A stretch of DNA of 13,318 nucleotides from Eggerthellaceae bacterium (GCA_900754495.1 CAAEDC010000082.1:1-13318), one strand, 5' to 3'; numbered from the stretch's first letter, positions 1 to 7,497 are shown. The notes: generated by a model from the sequence alone, not told the origin. Numbers and translations: made by a program.

Positions 1-1002
1 GCCACCATCGGCAAGGCGCTCGCCAAACTGGGCTCGCCGGTGGTGCTGGCGCTGACGGCGACCGCCTCCGACGCGGTGTCCGACGACATCCGCTCCGCGC
101 TGTCGATCGAAGCGTGCGTGTTCGACGGCACCGACCGCCCCAACCTCCACCTCGACGACCAGCGCAACCTCAAGAACCGCGACGACTACCTGGCCAACCT
201 GGTCGCCGGCGGCGGCAAGACGGTCATCTTCGTCAACTCGCGCGAGCAATCGGTGATGCTCGCACGCCAGCTGCGCAAGCGCGTGCCCCAGCTGGCGCCG
301 CTCATCGGCTTCTACAACGCCGGGCTCTCGCGCGCTGAGCGCAAGCGCATCGAGGAGCTGTTCCGCACCGACGCGCTGTCGGTGCTGGTGGCCACCTCCG
401 CGTTCGGCGAGGGCGTCGACATCCCCAACATCCGCCACGTGGTGCTCTACCACATGCCGTTCAACGCGGTCGAGTTCAATCAGATGAGCGGCCGCGCCGG
501 ACGCGACGGGAAGCCCGCGTGGGTGCATCTGCTGTTCGGCCGCGCCGACACGCGGATCAACGAGGGGATCCTCGCCGACATGACGCCCGACCACGACTGC
601 CTGGCGCAGGTGTACCGCTGCCTGCGCATGCTGCAGCGCCAGTCGGGCGAGGAGTTCTACGCGCTGTCGAACCTCGATCTGGCGCGCCTGTCCAGCCAGC
701 ATTTCCACGAGGTGCGCCCCGCCTCCGCCGCCTGCGGCATCGCGGTGTTCCGCGAGCTGGGGCTGGTGGAGACGCGCACGACGTACGTGATGGGCGAGGC
801 GACGCGTTCGGTCCACGTCGTCGACGTCAAAAGCAAGGTGGAGCTCACCGATAGCGTGCGCTATCGCGAAGGTTTGGGTGAGCAGGAGATATACCATACG
901 TTCAGGGATTGGGTGATGGACAGCGACGCATCCTCGCTGCATGCGCGCGTGTCCAGGCCCATTCTGCCCAAGCAAGCAGGGGAAGGGGAGAAGCGATCAT
1001 GA
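1..1002 (+). CDS. RecQ-like DNA helicase C-terminal half with RecJ-like tail (5'-truncated by window; probably a RecJ-helicase fusion)
   Basis: The reading frame is open from base 1, so the gene starts outside the window; 333 residues are visible. Superfamily 2 helicase motifs appear in RecQ order: LTATA (motif III, near bases 49-63), the second RecA-like lobe with KTVIFVNSREQS (motif IV), ATSAFGEGVDIPNI (motif V) and QMSGRAGRDGK (motif VI, arginine fingers). The cysteine cluster of the RecQ zinc-binding region is absent after motif VI. Instead there is a winged-helix-like stretch, then ELTDSVRYREGLGEQE, which resembles the C-terminal end of Firmicutes-type RecJ exonucleases. Together with the common neighbourhood of recJ and rel in Gram-positive bacteria, this suggests a RecJ exonuclease fused to a RecQ-like helicase, acting in recombinational repair. 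The helicase assignment is firm; the RecJ part is inference, since the DHH exonuclease domain would lie upstream. A stand-alone helicase is the alternative. The stop overlaps the rel start (ATGA), indicating translational coupling. Confidence 0.72.
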   Translation, partial: ATIGKALAKLGSPVVLALTATASDAVSDDIRSALSIEACVFDGTDRPNLHLDDQRNLKNRDDYLANLVAGGGKTVIFVNSREQSVMLARQLRKRVPQLAPLIGFYNAGLSRAERKRIEELFRTDALSVLVATSAFGEGVDIPNIRHVVLYHMPFNAVEFNQMSGRAGRDGKPAWVHLLFGRADTRINEGILADMTPDHDCLAQVYRCLRMLQRQSGEEFYALSNLDLARLSSQHFHEVRPASAACGIAVFRELGLVETRTTYVMGEATRSVHVVDVKSKVELTDSVRYREGLGEQEIYHTFRDWVMDSDASSLHARVSRPILPKQAGEGEKRS

Positions 1003-3413
1003 GCGCTGACGATAGGAAGGCCGAGGAGCTGATCGGCCAGCCCGCCGAGAAGCTCGCACCCAGGCAAACCGTTGCGGACGATCTGCTGGGACGCCCCCAC
1101 ACGGCCGAGAAGTCCTTCGCGGTCGACACGCGCCCCGCGGGGGAGACGCGCTTCGTCACCGAGACCCCCGAGGAGCGCTTCGCGGAGCTGCAGCGCATGA
1201 CCTCGTCGTACCTCGACGCCGATGACGAGGCGAAGCTCGCCAAGGCGTTCAAGTTCGCGAGCGAGGCGCACAAGGGCGTGTGCCGCAAAAGCGGCGAGCC
1301 CTACATCATCCATCCGGTCGAGGTGGCCATCATCCTGGCCGATCTGCGCATGGATGTGGAGACGCTGATCGCCGCGCTGCTGCACGACACCGTCGAGGAC
1401 ACCGACGTCACCGACGAGATCGTCACCGCGGAGTTCGGCGAGCACGTCGACCAGCTCGTCGACGGCGTCACCAAGATCACCCGCATCGAGGTGGACAACC
1501 TCTCGGACAAGCAGGCCGCCACCATCCGCAAGATGTTCGTCGCGATGAGCCGCGACATCCGCGTCATCGTCATCAAGCTCGCCGACCGCCTGCACAACAT
1601 GCGCACGCTGGCGGCGCTGGCCGAGGACCGCCGCATCTTCAAATCGCGCGAGACGCTCGAGATCTACGCGCCCATCGCGCACCGCCTGGGCATCAACTCC
1701 ATCAAATGGGAGCTGGAGGATCTGTCCTTCTACTACCTGGAGCCCAACAAGTACAAGCAGGTCGCGCGCATGGTGATGGAGAGCCGCGCCGAGCGCGAGG
1801 CCTACCTCGAGAAGGTCTTGACCATCCTGCGCGGCGAGATGGACCGCGTGAGCATCCAGGCGCAGGTGATGGGCCGTCCCAAGCACCTGTACTCGATCTA
1901 CCAGAAGATGACCAAGAAGGGCAAGGGCTTCTCGGAGATCTACGACCTGATCGCTGTGCGCCTCATCGTGAAGACGGTGAAGGACTGCTACTCGGCGCTG
2001 GGTGCGGTGCACACGCTGTGGCATCCGATGCCGGGCCGTTTCAAGGACTACATCGCGATGCCCAAGTTCAACATGTACCAGAGCCTGCATACCACGGTCA
2101 TCGGACCCGAGGGCAATCCGCTCGAGGTGCAGATCCGCACCGAGGAGATGCACCGCATGGACGAATACGGCGTCGCGGCGCATTGGCGCTACAAGGAGGG
2201 CGCCGGCAAGCGCGGCGACGAGGCGCTCGACCAGCAGCTCGCGTGGCTGCGCGAGGCCGTGGACTGGCAGGACGAGACGTCCGACTCGCGCGAGTTCCTG
2301 AAGGATCTGAAGGTCGACCTGGCCCCCAACGAGGTGTTCGTGTTCACGCCCAAGGGCGAGGCGATGAGCCTGCGCGCGGGATCGACGCCGGTCGACTTCG
2401 CGTACTCGATCCACACCGAGGTGGGCAACCACTGCGTCGGCGCCAAGGTCAACAACATGATCGTGCCGCTCACCTACGAGCTGCAGACGGGCGACCGCGT
2501 CGAGATCCTGACGCAGAAGAGCGCGAGCCCCTCGCGCGACTGGCTCAACTACGTCAAGACGCCCAGCGCCCGCAGCAAGATCCGCTCGTACTTCAGCAAG
2601 GTGAGTCGCAGCGACGATCTGCAGGAGGGCCGCGACAAGCTCACGCGCGAGATGCGCAAGCACGGCCTGGGGATCTCGAGCGCCAACGCCATGCGCGCGA
2701 TGAGGGTCGTCGCCGAGCACATGGGCTACAAGGACTCCGACGACATGCTCGTCAACATCGGCACGGGCCGCGAGAGCTCGCAGCACGTCGCCAACCGTCT
2801 GCTGAAGATCCTGGTCGACAAGGGCAAGGAGCAGGACGAAGGCAGCCAGTTGGTCGCGGGCGCCATGTCCACCGGCAAGATGCCGCCGATGCTGACCACC
2901 GTGCGCCAGCCCAAAAAGCACGAGACCCACTCCAGCAACGGCGTCGTGGTCAAGGGCGTCGACGACGTGCTGGTGCGCCTGTCGCGTTGCTGCAATCCGG
3001 TGCCGGGCGACGAGATCCTCGGCTTCGTCACGCGCGGACGCGGCGTGTCGGTGCACCGCGCCGACTGCCCCAATGCCGTCGATCTTAAGAAGGACCCCGA
3101 CCGCATCATCGACGTGTCGTGGGAAAGCGAACCCGCTCCCAACACGTCGTACCAGGTGGAGGTGCTGGTGGAGGCGCTCGACCGCATGAACCTGCTGCTC
3201 GACGTGACGACGGTCATCTCCGGCATGGGCGCGAACCTGATCTCGTCGAGCCTGAACGTCCACCGCGACGGCATGGCGGACATGCGCTTCCTGTTCCAGG
3301 TGTCCGACATCGGCACCATCGACCAGATGCTCTCAAAGCTGCAGGCGGTCGAGGGCGTGTTCGAGGCGCGCCGCATGCTGCCCGGCGAAGGCGCCCGCAA
3401 GAAGTCGAAATGA
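999..3413 (+). CDS. rel: Bifunctional (p)ppGpp synthetase/hydrolase (Rel, RelA/SpoT family)
   Basis: Cytoplasmic enzyme that makes (p)ppGpp from ATP and GDP/GTP and also hydrolyses it, driving the stringent response. Domains of the 804-residue protein in order: HD hydrolase (about 85-235) with the intact HDTVEDT motif at H129/D130; synthetase (about 290-405) with GRPKHLYSIYQKM, the RFKD motif at 347-350 and EVQIRT at 376-381; TGS (about 444-505); zinc-finger-like segment with C664, C665, H686 and C690; C-terminal ACT (about 725-800). RFKD (RXKD class) is the signature of bifunctional Rel, whereas synthetase-only RelA carries EXDD. Length is a little above the usual 720-790, owing to about 60 extra N-terminal residues. 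I chose ATG 999, which overlaps the upstream stop as ATGA, with GGAAGGGGAG at 981-990 as ribosome site; a longer in-frame extension to 909 lies inside the upstream gene and is unlikely. The stop codon lies within repeat copy 1. Confidence 0.96.
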   Translation: MSADDRKAEELIGQPAEKLAPRQTVADDLLGRPHTAEKSFAVDTRPAGETRFVTETPEERFAELQRMTSSYLDADDEAKLAKAFKFASEAHKGVCRKSGEPYIIHPVEVAIILADLRMDVETLIAALLHDTVEDTDVTDEIVTAEFGEHVDQLVDGVTKITRIEVDNLSDKQAATIRKMFVAMSRDIRVIVIKLADRLHNMRTLAALAEDRRIFKSRETLEIYAPIAHRLGINSIKWELEDLSFYYLEPNKYKQVARMVMESRAEREAYLEKVLTILRGEMDRVSIQAQVMGRPKHLYSIYQKMTKKGKGFSEIYDLIAVRLIVKTVKDCYSALGAVHTLWHPMPGRFKDYIAMPKFNMYQSLHTTVIGPEGNPLEVQIRTEEMHRMDEYGVAAHWRYKEGAGKRGDEALDQQLAWLREAVDWQDETSDSREFLKDLKVDLAPNEVFVFTPKGEAMSLRAGSTPVDFAYSIHTEVGNHCVGAKVNNMIVPLTYELQTGDRVEILTQKSASPSRDWLNYVKTPSARSKIRSYFSKVSRSDDLQEGRDKLTREMRKHGLGISSANAMRAMRVVAEHMGYKDSDDMLVNIGTGRESSQHVANRLLKILVDKGKEQDEGSQLVAGAMSTGKMPPMLTTVRQPKKHETHSSNGVVVKGVDDVLVRLSRCCNPVPGDEILGFVTRGRGVSVHRADCPNAVDLKKDPDRIIDVSWESEPAPNTSYQVEVLVEALDRMNLLLDVTTVISGMGANLISSSLNVHRDGMADMRFLFQVSDIGTIDQMLSKLQAVEGVFEARRMLPGEGARKKSK

Positions 3414-3442
3414 GAAAAAGGGACAGTCACTTTTTCTCATTT
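3408..3442. repeat. Palindromic repeat ATGAGAAAAAGGGACRG family, copy 1
   Basis: A 35-nt near-perfect palindrome centred on base 3425, with 17-nt arms carrying a single mismatch (3422 against 3429). It contains the TGA stop of rel (3411-3413). The 17-nt core at 3410-3426 recurs at 8851 and 10772 with one variable purine. As RNA it can fold into an A-rich/U-rich hairpin with a GAC-A-GTC tip, so it could act as a weak bidirectional terminator. Its recurrence also fits a REP-like dispersed element. Confidence 0.85.
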
Positions 3443-3515
3443 TAAGAAAACGCGGGGCCAGCTTCGCAGCGTGCGGGGCGGGGCGCGCGGGAAAGCCGAG
3501 TAGAAAGGCCGCTTG

Positions 3516-4187
3516 ATGCTCAAACGGACGATGTACAAGATCAACGGGGCGTGCGTCACCGCGGGGTTCATGGTGCTGGGCCCCATCCAGAACAACGTCT
3601 ACTTCATCACCGACGGCGCAGCGACGTTCGTCGTCGATCCCACGTGCGATCCCGACGCCTTGGTCGAGGCGCTCGGCGGCGTCAAGCTCGATGCGATCGT
3701 CATCACCCATCGCCATTACGACCATATCGGCGCGGCGGCGCGCCTGGCGCAGCGCACGGGGGCGACGGTCATCGCCTCCGAGATCGACGCGCCCTACATC
3801 GCCGGGGAGCTGCCCGATCCCGACGGCCATCCGGGATCCGATCCCTGCCCGGTCGATCAGCGGGTGTCCGACGGCGATGTCGTGCAGCTGGGCGGCATGG
3901 CATGGCGCGTCATCTCGACGCCGGGCCACACGCCGGGAAGCATGTGCCTGTTCCTCGATCCGCGATTCGGCAGCGACGCCGCGGGCGCGCCTCTGCTGAT
4001 CTCGGGGGACACGCTGTTTTGCGGATCGATCGGGCGCACGGACTTCGCGGGAGGCAGCATGGACGACATGCGCCACTCCCTCAAGAAGCTCGCCACGTTG
4101 CCCGACAACACCATCGTGCTGCCCGGCCACAACGATCTCACCACCATCGCCGCCGAACGCGAGCGCACGTTCGCGTATTACGCTTAG
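3516..4187 (+). CDS. Metallo-beta-lactamase-fold hydrolase, glyoxalase II-like (YcbL/YqgX type)
   Basis: A 223-residue soluble protein with the complete binuclear metal site of the glyoxalase II-like group: THRHYDH (H65, H67, D69, H70), PGHTPGS (H138), SGDTLF (D165) and LPGHND (H205). The stretch GDTLFCGSIGRTDFAGGS is typical of small stand-alone glyoxalase II-like hydrolases that cleave thioesters such as S-D-lactoylglutathione; in organisms with other thiols the true substrate is unknown. The usual GHG near the end is GHN here, outside the ligand histidine. It has no signal peptide, so it should be cytosolic. Start: AAAGG at 3504-3508 is 7 nt from ATG 3516; a TTG just before (3513) is in frame but too close to the ribosome site. 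It follows rel by 102 nt, a gene order common in Gram-positive bacteria, with repeat copy 1 between them. A strong hairpin follows the stop. Confidence 0.9.
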   Translation: MLKRTMYKINGACVTAGFMVLGPIQNNVYFITDGAATFVVDPTCDPDALVEALGGVKLDAIVITHRHYDHIGAAARLAQRTGATVIASEIDAPYIAGELPDPDGHPGSDPCPVDQRVSDGDVVQLGGMAWRVISTPGHTPGSMCLFLDPRFGSDAAGAPLLISGDTLFCGSIGRTDFAGGSMDDMRHSLKKLATLPDNTIVLPGHNDLTTIAAERERTFAYYA

Positions 4188-4199
4188 GACGGAGCCTCT

Positions 4200-4229
4200 G
4201 CGCCGTCGGGCGGAACCGTCCGACGGCGC
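4200..4229 (+). terminator. Strong GC hairpin after the hydrolase gene, probable terminator
   Basis: 13-bp stem (4200-4212 with 4217-4229, one G-U pair) and a GAAC loop, starting 12 nt after the stop codon. No T-run follows, so it is either a U-less terminator of the kind often seen in high-GC actinobacteria or an mRNA 3'-end stabiliser. A second, weaker inverted repeat (7 bp, 4300-4306 with 4316-4322) lies further down. Confidence 0.6.
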
Positions 4230-4344
4230 GAAGACCCTGGCATCCGGCCTTTGCGCGGCCCTGCTGGCTTTGGGTGCTGGAGCCTTTCCGCCGACGCGCG
4301 CCCTCCCCGCGCGGAGGAGGGCAACCTCTCCCATACCTTTGAGC

Positions 4345-4466
4345 TTTACCGTTTCTTGATATCCGGTCACGGAGTTTTACCTCGTTACAGGTAGGTTTGT
4401 CCGCATCTTTACAATCTCTTTACGATAAACTGGACATCTACCTTTAAACGCGTCGAAGGGGATGCC
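4345..4466 (+). promoter_or_regulatory. Candidate pit promoter and Pho-box-like direct repeats
   Basis: The AT-richer 120 nt before pit contain TTTAC four times, starting at 4345, 4376, 4408 and 4419, that is at gaps of 31, 32 and 11 nt. The last two form TTTACA-N5-TTTACG, an 11-nt-period direct repeat, which is the spacing used by PhoB/PhoP-type response regulators. A possible promoter is TTGTCC (4397-4402) with TACGAT (4421-4426) at an 18-nt spacer, which would overlap the repeats. Both readings are inference from motif shape. The ribosome site AAGGGG is at 4456-4461. The rest of the 4230-4344 gap shows only the weak inverted repeat at 4300-4322. Confidence 0.4.
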
Positions 4467-5519
4467 GTGGTTATAGAGTGGGGCATGTTCATCACCGAAC
4501 TGGCGTCCAATCCTTTGTTGTTGGTGGTCACCCTGCTCAATATCGGCGTCATCATCGTCAACGGCGCCACCGACGCCCCCAACGCCATCGCCACCGTCGT
4601 CTCCACGCGCTGCATGAAGCCCACGCCCGCCATCATCATGGCGGCGATCTGCAACTTCTTCGGCCTGCTGGTCATCACGCTCGTGTCTTCGGCCGTCGCC
4701 AACACCATCTTCCACATGGTCGATTTCGGCGGGGACAACCATGCCGCCATCATCGCGCTCATGGCGGCGATGGTCGCGATCATCGTGTGGGGCGTCGCCG
4801 CATGGGCGTTCGGCCTGCCCACAAGTCAGAGCCACTCGCTCATCGCCGGCCTCACCGGCGCGGCCATCGCGCTGCAGGGAGGCTTGGACGGCATCAACGG
4901 CGGCGAGTGGATGAAGGTCATCTACGGCCTCGTGCTCTCGACGTTCCTCGGCTTCGGTTCGGGCTGGATCCTCACCAAGATAATCGCGCGGGTCTGCAGG
5001 AATTTCGACCGCGTCAAATCCGACCACGTGTTCCGCTGGGCGCAGATCGTCGCCGGCGCGGGCGTGGCGTTCATGCACGGCGCGCAGGACGGCCAGAAAT
5101 TCATGGGCGTCTTCATCCTCGCCATCACGCTGGCGACGGGCATCGGCCAAGCCGACTCGCTGATCCTGCCGGTGTGGCTGATGATCTTCTGCGCCTTGAA
5201 CATGGGCCTTGGCACGGCGGTCGGCGGCAAGAAGATCATCAAGAGCGTCGGCATGGACATGGTGAAGATGGAGAAGTACCAGGGCTTCGCCGCCAGCCTC
5301 GGCGCCACGTTGTGCCTGATGCTCGCCACGTTCACCGGCATGCCGGTATCGACCACGCACACCAAGACGACCGCCATCATGGGCGTGGGCGCCGCCAAGC
5401 GCAAAAGCTCGGTCAAGTGGAGCGTGGCGATCGACATGGTCAAAACCTGGGTGCTGACGTTTCCGGGCTGCGGCCTTCTGGGGTTCGTGTTCGCGAGGGT
5501 TTTCCTCGCGGTGATGTGA
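4467..5519 (+). CDS. pit: PiT-family inorganic phosphate permease (PHO4 family)
   Basis: Integral membrane protein of 350 residues expected to import phosphate (as metal-phosphate, coupled to protons or sodium) at low affinity. The family's duplicated signature is visible: NGATDAPNAIATVVSTR at residues 32-48 in the N-terminal half and HGAQDGQK at 204-211 in the C-terminal half. Each repeat is followed by its second motif, GLPTSQSHSLIAG and GMPVSTTHTKTTAIMG. The signature asparagine usually written as GxND is T in the first copy and Q in the second; the aspartates (D36, D208) are kept. About ten hydrophobic segments fill the rest. The start is GTG 4467, 5 nt after AAGGGG (4456-4461); the next in-frame ATG at 4485 lacks a ribosome site. 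An out-of-frame ATG at 4462 opens a four-codon ORF across the start. A DUF47 partner gene follows. Confidence 0.93.
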   Translation: MVIEWGMFITELASNPLLLVVTLLNIGVIIVNGATDAPNAIATVVSTRCMKPTPAIIMAAICNFFGLLVITLVSSAVANTIFHMVDFGGDNHAAIIALMAAMVAIIVWGVAAWAFGLPTSQSHSLIAGLTGAAIALQGGLDGINGGEWMKVIYGLVLSTFLGFGSGWILTKIIARVCRNFDRVKSDHVFRWAQIVAGAGVAFMHGAQDGQKFMGVFILAITLATGIGQADSLILPVWLMIFCALNMGLGTAVGGKKIIKSVGMDMVKMEKYQGFAASLGATLCLMLATFTGMPVSTTHTKTTAIMGVGAAKRKSSVKWSVAIDMVKTWVLTFPGCGLLGFVFARVFLAVM

Positions 5520-5570
5520 CGCGGCGCTTTGCGGATTCGGTCCATATGGGAGGTTGGTGCGTAAGGCGTG

Positions 5571-5633
5571 CAGATCATCGGCGGAAATGCGCAAAATCGG
5601 AGGGTTGTTGTGCGCATATCCGCCGATGATTTG
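5571..5633. repeat. 63-nt near-perfect inverted repeat between pit and DUF47
   Basis: Arms of 23 nt (5571-5593 and 5611-5633) pair with one A-A mismatch (5586 with 5618) and one G-U pair (5573 with 5631), leaving a 17-nt loop (5594-5610) that contains GGAGGG. Each arm ends next to the loop in the self-complementary hexamer TGCGCA. It begins 51 nt after the pit stop and ends 89 nt before DUF47. It has no following T-run, so it is not a classical terminator. It could be an RNA processing or attenuation structure, a small RNA, or a dispersed palindromic element. The remaining bases of the gap show nothing else convincing. Confidence 0.85.
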
Positions 5634-5722
5634 TCGTAGCGTGATGCCGCGCTTGGATGAGATGGCAGGCTGCGGACGGTTCCGGGCAGGATCCGGGGCT
5701 TGGGAGCTGAAAGGATGCGGAT

Positions 5723-6355
5723 ATGGGCAAGAAGAGCCACAAGTTTGACTACTTCGATCAGTTTGAGAAGCAGACCGAGATCGCCATCGAGGAGGCCGAT
5801 CTTCTCATCGAGGCGCTGGAGAACTTCACCAAGGCGGACGATCTGGAGCCGTACATGGAGCGCGCCCATCAGATCGAGCATCGCGGCGACGCGGTGAACC
5901 ATGCGATCCTGGAGAACGTCGCCACCGACTTCATCACGCCGATCGAGCGCGAGGACATCATCGAGCTGGCAAAATGCCTCGACGACATCATCGACTACAT
6001 CGAAGACGTCATCCAGTGCATGTACATGTACGACGTGCACTACATCCCCGAGGGCACCAAGGAGTTCGCCGACCTCATCCGCAAGGGCACCGGCGCCCTG
6101 GGCAAGGCGATGGGCGACTTCCGCAGCTTCAAGAAGTCGAAGAAGTTCCGCGCGCTCGTGCACGACGTCAACGATTACGAGGAAGTGGCCGACCGCCTGT
6201 TCCTCAAGGTGATCCGCAAGCTGCACACCACCGACCGCGACAACCCCATGCGCGCGCATGTCTGGTCGCGCGTCTTCGAGCGCATGGAGAAGTGCTGCGA
6301 TGCCTGCGAGCACGTCGCCGACACCATGAGCACCATCATGCTCAAGAACGTTTAG
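5723..6355 (+). CDS. DUF47/PhoU-like phosphate transport regulator (UPF0111, Pit accessory protein)
   Basis: A 210-residue all-alpha, charged, cytosolic protein of the DUF47 family (PhoU-related), which is typically encoded beside PiT permeases and is thought to modulate them. Visible family marks are the N-terminal FDYFDQFEKQTEIAIEEADLL, the metal-site-like helix HQIEHRGDAVNHAI (H53, D56, H60), TPIEREDIIELAKCLDDIIDYIED, and the C-terminal CEHVADTMSTI. The length is normal for the family. The start is ATG 5723, 7 nt after AAAGGA (5710-5715); an ATG at 5715 is in another frame. It lies 203 nt downstream of pit on the same strand. In many genomes the DUF47 gene precedes pit, so the order is reversed here. 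The large inverted repeat between them may uncouple their expression. A strong hairpin follows. Confidence 0.92.
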   Translation: MGKKSHKFDYFDQFEKQTEIAIEEADLLIEALENFTKADDLEPYMERAHQIEHRGDAVNHAILENVATDFITPIEREDIIELAKCLDDIIDYIEDVIQCMYMYDVHYIPEGTKEFADLIRKGTGALGKAMGDFRSFKKSKKFRALVHDVNDYEEVADRLFLKVIRKLHTTDRDNPMRAHVWSRVFERMEKCCDACEHVADTMSTIMLKNV

Positions 6356-6422
6356 GTTCCATCGGCCTGACGGCCGCCGGAACTACTCGACGCTGCGACG
6401 CCCCCTGACATATGCTCGACCC

Positions 6423-6459
6423 GGACGAGTCGGCTGCCATGTCGGCAGCCGACTCGTCC
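6423..6459. terminator. Perfect 16-bp hairpin between convergent genes, bidirectional terminator
   Basis: Arms 6423-6438 and 6444-6459 are perfectly complementary (16 bp) with a 5-nt loop. It sits between the stop of DUF47 (6355, + strand) and the stop of the phospholipase-like gene (6497, - strand), the expected place for a shared terminator. Only a short T-run (ATTT) follows on the + strand. The rest of the 141-nt gap holds just a 5-bp inverted repeat near 6364-6377. Confidence 0.8.
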
Positions 6460-6496
6460 ATTTGCCATCGGATGGATCGGCAGACCGGCTAAACCT

Positions 6497-7453
6497 CTAT
6501 TCCACCGCCACGATCGTCGCCACGGTCGGCTTGCCGGAGAAGTTCTTGTCTTGCGTGATGTGGCGGGCGCCCTCGAGGTCGAACGCGGGCTCGTCGAACA
6601 GCGCGATGTTGTGCTCCGCCTGGGCGAGCGCACGCTCGTAGAGATCCCAGAAGCTCTCGTTGCTCGCATCGTCGGTGAAAGGATCGACCCACTCCGCCCG
6701 CTCGCGGTTGTCGAAGATGCTCTCCTCGATCTCGACGGGCAAGTGGCTCATCGCGCGGCAGAACGAGTACGGCCGGACGAGCTCCTCCGCGCCGCCCAGC
6801 AGCGCGCGCTTCAGCCCGCTTGCCGAGTGGAACGCGCGCTGTCCCAGCCGCATCGCGCGCACGCTGTCGCGGAACAGATCCATCGGCACCGCGCGGCCGT
6901 ACACCGCCATCGCCACGTACACGTACAGCTTCGAAACGACGTCGAGCATATGCGCGGATCCCTTGAGGACGTCGCGCGCGGGGTTGAACCGCTCGACGGT
7001 CTCGCCGCGCTTCACGAACAGGATCATCTCATCGAGCTCGGTCTCGATGTAGGCGTGCACCTCGTGCCCGTCGCTGCGCGAAAGCCCCGGCTCGCCGGCG
7101 TCGCAGAGCGCGTACTGCTGGCTGAAGATGAACGGGTGCATGATGCTGTCGAGCGTGTAGTGGCACAGAAAGCCCAGTGCATACGCGCGGGCGATGGGGC
7201 GCTCCTCGTCGGGGAGGAAGGGCAGCCCCGTCTTGAACGCGTCGATCAGACGCGCGGGAAGCTGGTCGTGCATGACGTTGCCCAGATCGTGATTGGCGCG
7301 CAGCCACGGGCAGGCGACGGAATAGAACAGGGGGTCGGGACCCTGGTTGCCCAAAAGGAACGCCTCCGCCTCGTCGCGTGAGCCGCCGATGGAGGTGAAC
7401 AGATCGCGGTAGATATCCTGTCCGAAGGTGTCGTGCGTGATGATGGAGGGCAT
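6497..7453 (-). CDS. Zinc-dependent phospholipase C-like protein (PF00882-type), cytosolic
   Basis: A 318-residue protein. The N-terminal half carries a histidine/aspartate pattern typical of the zinc-dependent phospholipase C family: THD (H7), GNQGPDPLFY (35-44, D40), VMHD (H62), GFLCHYTLDSIMHPF (H98, D102, H106) and HEVHAYIETELD (H130, H133, E137, D141). These fit ligands for a multi-zinc phosphoesterase site. The C-terminal half (about 150-318) is helical and not recognised. Secreted phospholipases C of this family have a signal peptide; this one has none, so it is predicted to act in the cytoplasm and its substrate is unknown. The start is ATG at 7453, 6 nt from the ribosome site AAAGGA (complement of 7460-7465). 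It is convergent with DUF47 and divergent from the UMF1 transporter, so it is a single-gene unit with its own promoter at 7498-7526. Confidence 0.85.
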   Translation of the reverse strand: MPSIITHDTFGQDIYRDLFTSIGGSRDEAEAFLLGNQGPDPLFYSVACPWLRANHDLGNVMHDQLPARLIDAFKTGLPFLPDEERPIARAYALGFLCHYTLDSIMHPFIFSQQYALCDAGEPGLSRSDGHEVHAYIETELDEMILFVKRGETVERFNPARDVLKGSAHMLDVVSKLYVYVAMAVYGRAVPMDLFRDSVRAMRLGQRAFHSASGLKRALLGGAEELVRPYSFCRAMSHLPVEIEESIFDNRERAEWVDPFTDDASNESFWDLYERALAQAEHNIALFDEPAFDLEGARHITQDKNFSGKPTVATIVAVE

Positions 7454-7497
7454 GGCGCGTCCTTTTCTAACTCCGATTTTACGTTGGCCTACGCGGC

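Noticed and set aside
909..998. 30-residue N-terminal extension of Rel from an ATG at 909
   Set aside because: It lies wholly inside the upstream gene and lacks a ribosome site; ATG 999 has a good site and an ATGA coupling.
861..3263. 800-residue open frame on the - strand opposite rel
   Set aside because: It is a long open mirror frame typical of high-GC DNA, rich in His, Arg, Ala and Val and without domain character, opposite a fully recognised gene.
3408..3442. Classical rho-independent terminator after rel
   Set aside because: The T-run is inside the stem rather than after it and the GC core is only a few pairs; recurrence at three loci fits a dispersed repeat better, though some terminator activity is possible.
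4377..5594. 405-residue - strand frame opposite pit
   Set aside because: Low-complexity Arg/Asp/His composition; antisense shadow of the phosphate permease.
5554..5748. 64-residue open frame across the pit-DUF47 gap
   Set aside because: It runs through the large inverted repeat, has no ribosome site and overlaps the DUF47 start.
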